Below, one piece after another: positions 56,822 through 64,000 of a DNA stretch of 64,000 nucleotides (position 1 is the stretch's first letter; each line of letters opens with the position of its first letter). Source of the stretch: Cryptomeria japonica (lineage: Eukaryota; Streptophyta; Pinopsida; Cupressales; Cupressaceae). Location of the stretch: positions 6,639,001 to 6,703,000 of the forward strand of contig NC_081414.1 of the NCBI RefSeq assembly GCF_030272615.1. Direction: 5' to 3'. Made by a program: the position numbers and the translations under genes. Under the pieces are notes generated by a model, which did not search any database, was not told the origin of the DNA, and was given only the letters and a program-made list of their open reading frames with translations.

Positions 56822-59800
56822 TTACTCTTCTAGTTTCTTCAGTTCGGGAACCAGAGGCTCAGATATTTCTTTTCTCAAGGAAATAAGATACTCTAGTCTT
56901 GGACTAAGTCTGCATTTTAAGTCTTTTGCCTTATCCTTTATTCCATGTTTGTCTTTCTCCAATTTCTTGATTTTCTCTTCTAGCTCTGCAATTTTCTTTT
57001 CTAATTCCAAAAATGAATCTGATGTTCCAATCAACTTGTCAACAATATTATTTAACTTATCTTGAGATTTGTTGATCTCCTTGTCAAGATCCTCTGTTAA
57101 GACCTTTGTTTTGCAAGTATCCCTGTACAGTTTCTTGAAGTCAAGAATTATTTCTCCAAGTTCTGGTAATAGAGTATCCATTTTCTCCTTGTTCTTATTT
57201 ACAATATCCTCAAAGAATTTCTCTTTTTCCTTTATCATTTTCTCCTTAAATGTATCCTCATTTATTTGATCAACATTTATTAGGTTGTCGATGATAAATT
57301 TAGACAATGTGTCTAGTTGTCCTAAAGAATCTTTATTCTCAACACTGCACTTTGGTGCTATCAATTTAAGAATTGGTATAGTATCATCAATAGTCTTATA
57401 GGCTTGTGCATTGCATTTTGTGATCTTCTTTATTGAATCTAATAAGACCTCAGTTACATTAGTAGGTCTGAATTCTGTCATAGCTATACCAGATGTTTGT
57501 CCAATAGTTTTTACAATAGCCATGCTACCGGTTGTAGTTATTTTCTTGCTTTGTTCGACCTCTGGTAGGTCTGTCTGAGTTTGCATTTCCACAAACAAAG
57601 TTTTAGGCTTTTCAGTTTGGTCGGGTGGCACTGTCTCTATCTATACCTGTGCTTCAACCTATACTGGTTTGGGTTTCTCCAAATGTGTCTCAGATGGTTT
57701 CTCTAAGCTTTCAGTTGCTAGTTTCTCAGTTTGTGCCTCTAAACTTTGCTTAGCCGGTTCTTCAGATGGTTTGTATGTTATATCTACCCGTTTCTCAGTG
57801 GTATCCTCTACCAGTTGCTCTGTCTGTGAAGGTTTTTCTGTGTTTAACTCAACCTCTGCAGTCGGTGACTCAGTGATCACATCTTTCTCCTTACCCTCAG
57901 TGGTCTCTCTGTCAACCACGACATTAAATTCTTGAGTATCGACATTTACAGTATACAAAATTTTTGATTCGGGGTTTGTATCTTCTATTGGAGTCTCCAT
58001 ACTCTTAGTGGCCAGTTGATTTGCAGTAGTGTCTACCGGTGGAGTATCTGAAGGAGGTGGGGGCATATTGTTAGTTATTTTAAAACTTGGTGGTCCACCT
58101 ACCTTACCTTTACCCTTGTCTTTGTCCTTTTGATATACTCTGATAGTTTTAGGTCTAAGTAATTCTTTCTCTTTTTCTTTCTCCACAAAGAAAATATCCC
58201 ATCCATCAGTTGTTTCCTTAGATACTTAAGCTACTCTGCCAGCCATTAATGCTACATGTCGGTGAGCAGTAGAGAATACTATCCAGTTAGCCTCACTAAT
58301 CAATTTGTCTATTTCATCAGGTGAGTTAACTGGATGTACTGCCAACAATTTTTCAATTTTAATCTTTTTATCTAGTTCAACAATAGATAATATTCTATCT
58401 TCTAATCTCCTATACAAGTCATTTGGAATTTCAACAACAATTTGCATCAAAAATTTCTTGTATATATCTAGGTGTAGAATTACACTGTTCTTTATACTTT
58501 CCTTATCATTAGCTGATAGTGTATTGTACATTTTATTGATGTTCTTCAGCTTACCATCCTCTGTAATTTCACTAAGAAGTTTGTCAATGGGGGCAATAGT
58601 TTGTTTCACCTTCTTCTTTGTCGGAGGCCTTACTGCCTGTTGCTTCTGTCTTGTCCTTTTTGGTGTAGGAGAAGGTGTCGGTGAAGGTTTTCTTTTCCTC
58701 TCAACTCTCTTGAATACAACAGGTATGTCACTTTTTGAAGAAGATCTAATCGGTGAAAGGTGAGTTTCTAGTTGAAGTGCTTCCAACTCACTTTCAGTTA
58801 TACCAGTTTGTTTTAGCACATCTTCCTTGATTTCCTTTGTCTATCGGGTTCCTTTTCTAACGGTTGCTTCTACCTTCTTAACTCTTTTCCTTGATTGTAT
58901 AGTGCTCTCAATTGTTTTTGCACTACCAAATACTTTCTCTTCCGGTTCATTAGGAGCTTCAAGGAGGGATTTTGCATAAGTTTCTATGATGTTATCATCT
59001 GTCTCATAGCCCATTTCAGTTACCCAGATGGTTCTAGGGATAATTGCCTCCATCCAGATTTCATCTTTCTTGATCATAAAACAGATTTCCTTTTGATATT
59101 TATCCACAATAGCTTGTGATAGTCTTACTCTGTTCTTCATTCAAGCCTTAAATGCTTGAAAATGCTCATTTATGTTTTTCTCCCTGTTCTCTCCCATATT
59201 GTTTAATAGTTCTGATAGTTGCTTTCCTACCGGTATATCAAATCCAAAATCTCTAGCACCAATACCGGGTACTTGTTTGGTTATGTATAACATCACACAA
59301 ACAAGTTTCCAAATATGAATATCCCTTTCTTGTCTCTTTTGATGTTACGCAAATTGTCTATCAACTCATCTTTGAACCATTCACATATGTCTATTCTTGC
59401 ATTATCATTTACCATATCATAGGCACTCTTAATACATAGGCTAGAAACTGAGTTTAACCTATTTGCATGTGTAGCCTTGTAACCTAAGATCATACTGATA
59501 AATCTGATATTTGTATCCTGCACATCGTTTATCCTTAGAGATCTCTTATCAAATGTTGCACCAGTTAGGTTTGTCACTAAGTCATTTGAGACCTTCTTAG
59601 TTTTGTCAAGTCTATTGCCGATGAAGGGTAACCCTGTTACAGCTTTTACTACTTCTTTTGTGATTTTATGAATAGAGTCTAACCAGAAGAATTCACCATG
59701 TACTCTACTTAACACAATCCTTATGATATCCATGGGGAAATCTGGGATACTAAGTATTTCAGTGAAACCTAGGGTTTCTACTATCTTATGTTTAGGTTTG

Positions 59801-60057
59801 ACATTTCCAGATTCATCACAAATTACAGTCTCATACATATTTTTAATTTCATCATCACCTAGTTCATCAATATGATAATGTATATACATTCTAGGGTCTT
59901 CAGCATATACTACTCCTTTAGGGATTTGAGAGAATGCACCTATGCTATCATCTTTCTTAGCAATTTCGGGAACTAGCTGAAAAACGGGTCTAGGTCGCTT
60001 AACAACTTCAACAACAGTAGGGTTTGCAATAAATTCAGGAGTGGATGAAGATGCCAT
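56822..60057 (-). pseudogene. Element E ORF2, ~1,080 codons, unknown function
   Basis: I do not recognise this protein. It starts at ATG 60057 (MASSSTPEF). The first ~255 codons look like a compact globular domain (VFQLVPEIAKKDDSIG, FFWLDSIHKITKEVVKAVTGL). A one-base shift near 59293 changes frame; the remaining pieces (59140, 58819, 58186 and 57631 starts) are all in one phase, separated only by stops near 59142, 58839, 58224, 57657 and 57642. Those fit C-to-T changes in CGA, CAG or CAA. A basic cluster (KRVERKRKP to KKKVKQ, about 58600-58711) looks like a nuclear localisation signal. Then come a Pro/Thr/Glu-rich low-complexity region (57660-58190) and a C-terminal coiled coil (56900-57106). 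No PR, IN, RT or RH motif is seen. Confidence 0.8.
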
Positions 60058-60362
60058 AGCTATAAATACCTCAATCTGCCTTAAGGATGAATGCTTGGAT
60101 GGATTTCTTCACTTCTTTGCTTGGAGTACCTTCACTCAGGAATTTTTGCACTCTCGAAGATTTGAATGCTCGGTGAATGAAAAAAGAGCCAAAACACTTG
60201 CTTTATAATGTTATTTTTGCCAACTACCACATTTAATGCTTGTCGGTTAAGTCACAACTTAAGTCATCTACCGGTATAGAAGTAATTTCAACTTCTCATC
60301 ATCAACCAAGGGAATAATAGCATGTTTTTTATTTTGTTGCTAAACCCCCATAAGAATTTTCT
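60058..60362 (-). other. Spacer between element E ORF1 and ORF2
   Basis: About 305 bp, AT-rich, no coding signal. It could carry a second promoter or splice site for ORF2, but nothing specific is seen. Confidence 0.5.
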
Positions 60363-61475
60363 TCAGTTAGATGAAGAGACTCCTGTTGGTGGAGTGTTAC
60401 TCTGTTCTGCCGGTGGAGGAGTAATCACATCAAAATTCTGATCTGACTTTCTGATCCATTGTTTTGAGAATTCTTGTTTAACCTCTTCAACTTTTTCTTT
60501 ACCTTTCAAACTAGGACCTTTGTTATTTGTCGGTGATGCCTTACTTCTGCAAATTTTAGCAATATGTCCAATCTTGTTGCAGGCATAACAAGTCACATTG
60601 TTCTTTTGAATAGCTTTCCCATATCCTATGCTAGTATGTGTTCTGCATTGATTAGATAAGTGCCCAAATCTTCCACAAACATAACATCTCACATTCATTT
60701 TGCAGTTTTCTGAATTATGACCAACTTTGTTGCATTTAGAACATTGCCCGGTGGGTGTATTATTATTCTGCTAATTTCTAGATCTACACTGATTTTCTCT
60801 ATGACCATACTTGTTACAGTTAAAGAATTTTCCATTAAACTTGTAAGCAGTAGGTTGTCTTACCGGTTTGCTATGATCATGATTGTTTGCAGTACTGGAG
60901 CTTTCACCAACTTCAAAGCCAAGGCCATTTGTATCACCATTAGGTTTCTGATTCTTCAGCATGTCACCAAGTTCTTCTGAACTTTTCTTGAATTTTTCCT
61001 TGTGGTAATTTGCAACAGTTAGTTCACTTTCCAAGATTCCTTTCTGTCTTATGAGTTTAGTTATGTGATTTTGTGTGTGCATCAGATCTATCTTCAACAT
61101 ATCATTTTCATGACTAAGTCTTGTATTTTCATTTCCATCATCATTTAGTCTTCTGACCAAGTCTTCTTCATTCTTCTTTCTATCTTCAATTTCTTTACAA
61201 AATCTCATAGTCATATCCTGCATCTCATTCTATGTTGTACTGGTCTCTTGTCTTGGCTTGTTTACCAGATCATTAAGAGTTTCCTTTTCATCATTCTCAT
61301 TCTACATCTTTTCACAAAGTTCTCTTCTTTTATTTCTTGCAATGGCAAGATTTTCTTGAAGCGCTTGAATGATATCCCGAGCAGCCTTTAGATCATCTTC
61401 AAGTTTGATATTCTTCACCTTTTCTGCATCATAGTCTGAAAGAGCTATTTTCAATTGTTCTCTCAAGTTTTCCAT
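60363..61475 (-). pseudogene. Element E ORF1: coiled coil and four CCHC knuckles
   Basis: The first true ATG (61475, MENLREQLKIALSDYD) is only about 70 nt after the PBS. The first 230 codons are a Glu/Lys/Leu-rich coiled coil, without the UBN2 capsid domain. Four CCHC knuckles follow: CNKYGHRENQC near 60800, CNKVGHNSENC near 60735, CYVCGRFGHLSNQC near 60685 and CYACNKIGHIAKIC near 60590. A Lys/Glu and Pro-rich tail ends at a stop by 60363. Three TAG stops (near 61300, 61231 and 60769) interrupt the same phase. It would bind RNA, possibly the element's own. Confidence 0.82.
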
Positions 61476-61530
61476 CTCTACCGGTGACAAGATCTTCCTC
61501 AAGCTGTTAGGCTTTTGAAAATAGAGGACC

Positions 61531-61546
61531 AAGCTCTGATACCAAT
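61531..61546 (-). other. Primer-binding site of element E
   Basis: ATTGGTATCAGAGCTT on the minus strand, next to the LTR start at 61547. Confidence 0.9.
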
Positions 61547-62323
61547 TGTTTGGATTAGGATTCCCAAAGATACAGAGAGGGGGGGGGCTGAATCAGTATC
61601 TGACCGGTTAATAAATTTACTTGACTTAAAACATGAAAAGCATATTAAAACTATGTACCGGTAAACCAGAAATAATGCAGTAAACAAGAATAACAACAAC
61701 CACATGAGAAGAACACCATAACACAGTATTTTAACGAGGAAAACTGGTGTGGAAAAACCTCAGTGGGATTTGTGACCCACAATATTCGCTTACTGGCCAA
61801 TAAGGGAATATTACTCTTACAATAGGGGCCTGCACATGCAGGAAGGCCAAGTGCCTAGAGATCACTGCTCAATTACAAAAGAAGTCGCACTAACTTACAA
61901 AAATGGATTATATTAATCCAATGTCTTGTACTGCTTGAGATTGGCATCTGCTATGCCAGATCCAGTACCGGTTTAAGCTCTGCTACGTACATAAACCCTT
62001 AACCTATAGTTCGCATATTAGGTCTGCTTATCTCGCATCCTATCACACATATTTCCTATTACAAAATGATCTCATACATATATGAGTCATATTACAACTC
62101 ACCATGTCGGCTTACAATGATTTTACAATTAATTACAAAATATATTACAAACAAAATTCATGTCGGCCAGGGTGCCGGTATCCTTCCTTTCACTGCTGGT
62201 GTTCTGAGTGTCGGTGTAGAGTTTGTCATTGCCAGTGTCGGTATCATATGATTGCAAGGTTGCCATCAATGATAAAACCTTCAATCACCTACAATTTCTC
62301 ATTGGAGTGTGCATTTGCCAACA
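61547..62323 (-). repeat. 5' LTR of element E (right end)
   Basis: 777 bp, TGTTTGGATTAGG to TTTGCCAACA on the plus strand. It has a nine-G run at 61580-61588. Confidence 0.87.
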
Positions 62324-62328
62324 GTCCG
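62324..62328. repeat. Target-site duplication of element E, right (GTCCG)
   Basis: GTCCG versus GTCCA on the left; differs by one G/A transition. Confidence 0.72.
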
Positions 62329-63333
62329 ATGAAGCGGTGATCATGGAGCGGTTGGAATTTCTTGAAGAATGTGAAGAGATTGGCATGATTTCTAACAGTC
62401 AAGATTGTACCTACTTGTTTGTAATATTGATGATGAGAATTAGGTTTTTGTTGTGTTATCAACCTAATTGATTTGTATTTAAGGTCGATGAATGTTTGTA
62501 AAGGTTGTTGGCAAGATTGGAAAAAACCTATTGAGTGCGTAGTTGCCTAATCAGTGAATGGATTTGCACTTTGAGTGAAGGCAGATTGAAGCTTAAAAGG
62601 ATCTAATCAAGCAAATGTAGTTCTATTCAGACAGATCAAGATAACCTGTTGTTTTCTAACAATTGCAACATAAGTGAAATCACTTAACCGGGTAAGCTCT
62701 AACAAGCTTGGTTACTCATTAAATCCTCTAACAAGGTGGTCCATTAGCATGGATTCTTAAATACTCCAGTGAGGTTACTCCTAACAGGGTATTGTGCTTT
62801 TCATCAAGGCATATTTGTAAATCCTTTCATTGGGTGATTCCTAACCAGAATTAGTTCTTAATAAGACTTATTGTAAAGCTTTAACAGGCTTGGCTCCTAA
62901 CAGGGCGAACTTCAGAAGAGTTCAGATAGCTATCCTTGTGAGTCTCATCTCACCGTGGTTTTTACCTATTTGGGTTTTCCATGTATAAACATTTGTGTCA
63001 AGTGGTGAATGTTTTTATGGTTATGATCTTATTTGTTGATTTGATTAACTTCTGATAAGGCATGATAACTAGAAGCATTGAGAGATGAATATGTTGAGTT
63101 ATGATTAAGCATTGTTGATGTTTACAAGATTAAATTTGTTTACTGTTAAGTTATCATAATAGTCAAACAGGTTGATGTCAAGTATTCTTATGAATATTGA
63201 TCTTGACTGAGATATGTTTACTTTCTGTGATTGAATTTGAGTTTGGGAACTTTGTATCAGTTTTTCAGTATACTGATTCACCCCCCCACATCTCAATATT
63301 CTACCGAATACTTATTATTTCATCATACCATCA
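62329..63333 (+). repeat. Solo LTR-C, right piece
   Basis: About 1 kb of non-coding LTR with repeated TAACAGGG/CTAACAAGGTGG motifs (62690-62910), CACCGTGGTTTTTACC at 62950 and a CCCCCCCAC tract at 63280, in the same order as the Copia-B LTR. It ends ATACCATCA. Confidence 0.82.
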
Positions 63334-63338
63334 ATAAG
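63334..63338. repeat. Target-site duplication of solo LTR-C, right (ATAAG)
   Basis: Exact copy of 50293-50297. Confidence 0.9.
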
Positions 63339-64000
63339 TAGTTAACTGAAGCTTGGGAAATTTGTTAAGATGCTTAGTTGGAGACAAAACTGGAAGTTTG
63401 GATTTGATTCTTGCACAAGTAGAGTTTTCCTACAATAATTCAATAAACATGAGTACCAAAAGGACACCTTTTGAGATTGTTACCAGAGCATACCATAGAG
63501 GTATATCAGAATTAAGAGATATCAACAGTGAAGACCGGAGAAGTTCAGAAGCAGAAGAATTTGCAAATCACATAAAGGGAGGTATATCAAAATTAAGAGA
63601 TATCAATAGTGAAGACCAGAGAAGTTTAGAAGCAGAAGAATTTGCAGATCACATAAAGGACTTACATATTCAAGTTAAGCAACATTTGGAGGACATGAAC
63701 AACAAGTATAATGAGAAATAAAATGAGAAGAGAAGACATAAGGAATTTAAAGTTGGTGATTAAGTGATGGTGTATCTGAGAAAATAAATATTCCTGGTTG
63801 GAACTTATAACAAGTTGCAGATGAGAAAGTTTGGACCTTGCAAGATTTTGAGAAAGTTCAATTCTGGAAATGCATATGAAGTGGAGTTACCAAATAGTCT
63901 GAGTATTTCACCTATATTCAACATTGCAGATCTACATCAGTATCATGAACCAAAATTCAATGAGGACAGTATTGCAAACCTAGAGAAACAATTGCCCCAA
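63339..64000 (+). pseudogene. Gypsy-B integrase, C-terminal part, running off the window
   Basis: The integrase resumes with SLGNLLRCLVGDKTGSLDL and FSYNNSINMSTKRTPFEIV. Stops lie in the first codons (near 63351), near 63719, 63763 and 63785. The C-terminal subdomain has KFGPCKILRKFNSGNAYEVEL and IFNIADLHQYHE, the GPY/F-type module of Ty3/gypsy integrases. An in-frame 81-bp duplication lies at 63500-63661. A chromodomain, if any, would be beyond the window. Confidence 0.83.
63500..63661 (+). repeat. 81-bp in-frame tandem duplication in Gypsy-B integrase
   Basis: Units 63500-63580 and 63581-63661, each encoding 27 residues of the form GIS.LRDINSED.RS.EAEEF. Units differ at several bases. Confidence 0.88.

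Larger units (their letters stand above)
55689..62323 (-). mobile_element. Element E, pol-less LTR retrotransposon with two ORFs, minus strand
   Basis: 6635 bp with LTRs of 791 and 777 bp, a Met-type PBS and a polypurine tract. It has no protease, RT, RNase H or integrase motif in any frame. Instead it carries ORF1 (coiled coil and four CCHC knuckles) and ORF2 (about 1,080 codons, unknown). It must have depended on another element for reverse transcription and integration. LTR divergence is visibly higher than in Copia-D, so it is older. Confidence 0.88.
50298..63333 (+). mobile_element. Solo LTR-C, split by two nested elements
   Basis: It starts TGTTGGCATTTTGAG, ends ATACCATCA and is flanked by ATAAG. 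Removing Copia-D and element E with one copy of each duplication leaves about 1.44 kb of continuous non-coding LTR in three pieces (50298-50463, 55421-55688, 62329-63333). There is no PBS, gag, pol or second LTR. It therefore is a solo LTR, not a full element. Its ends and its C-rich tract (63280-63286) resemble the Copia-B LTR. Confidence 0.87.
3390..64000 (+). mobile_element. Gypsy-B, Ty3/gypsy retrotransposon, partial, carrying nested insertions
   Basis: This Ty3/gypsy element has its 5' LTR split by Copia-A, an initiator-Met-type PBS at 46295, then gag, protease, RT, RNase H and integrase. The integrase is split by solo LTR-C, and the element runs off the right edge. The order PR-RT-RH-IN defines the gypsy type. 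The integrase style and Met-type PBS suggest a chromovirus-like lineage, but the end of pol, where a chromodomain would sit, is outside the window. Several frameshifts and many stops make it inactive. Confidence 0.75.

Noticed and set aside
58305-58763. 152-aa plus-strand ORF over element E ORF2
   Set aside because: Antisense shadow; Ser/Leu-rich composition follows from the reverse of the Lys/Glu-rich coding strand.
56822-60057. Element E ORF2 as an envelope-like protein
   Set aside because: I see no signal peptide or membrane segment; it has a nuclear-type basic cluster and coiled coil instead.
50298-63333. Copia-C as a full-length element with 5' and 3' LTRs
   Set aside because: The three pieces join end to end into a single LTR; there is no PBS, PPT or second LTR, so it is a solo LTR.

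Overview
This window looks like nuclear intergenic DNA from a plant with a very large, repeat-packed genome. A gymnosperm such as a conifer is my best guess, from the element types, long LTRs and deep nesting; this is inference. I found no convincing host gene, tRNA, rRNA or CRISPR array. Almost every base can be assigned to transposable elements inserted into one another, and nearly all coding regions are pseudogenes broken by stops and frameshifts. Many of the stops are TAG, TGA or TAA at positions where CAG, CGA or CAA is expected.

Layout, outermost first (names are mine). Element F (1-2940 internal, 3' LTR from 2941) is a pol-less gag element. Gypsy-B starts in F's LTR at about 3390 and runs past the end of the window. 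Copia-A (3574-45601; TSD AGAGG) sits in the 5' LTR of Gypsy-B. A CACTA DNA transposon (7792-42730; TSD CTA) sits in the reverse transcriptase of Copia-A. Copia-B (17531 to about 34705, 3' end missing) sits in the CACTA transposase. Gypsy-A, a Tat-type Ty3/gypsy element with two RNase H domains (17891-31069), sits in the LTR of Copia-B. Solo LTR-G (20942-21719; TSD CTTCC) sits in a minisatellite in the leader of Gypsy-A. This is a seven-layer stack.

A second stack lies in the integrase of Gypsy-B. Solo LTR-C (50298-63333; TSD ATAAG) is split by two minus-strand elements. Copia-D (50464-55415; TSD GTAAC) has paired 296-bp LTRs. Element E (55689-62323; TSD GTCCA/GTCCG) has LTRs, a PBS and a PPT but no pol. 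E carries a coiled-coil/zinc-knuckle ORF and a second ORF of about 1,080 codons that I do not recognise.

Coding logic: each LTR element once encoded gag and pol (protease, integrase, RT, RNase H), except E and F, which could only have moved with help from another element. The CACTA element carries a multi-exon TNP2-type transposase and a second Transposase_24/TNPA-like gene, both decayed. Element E's ORF2 is the best candidate for something undescribed. LTR divergence counted by eye (Copia-D 14/296; Gypsy-A 8/174; Copia-A roughly a tenth) fits the nesting order.
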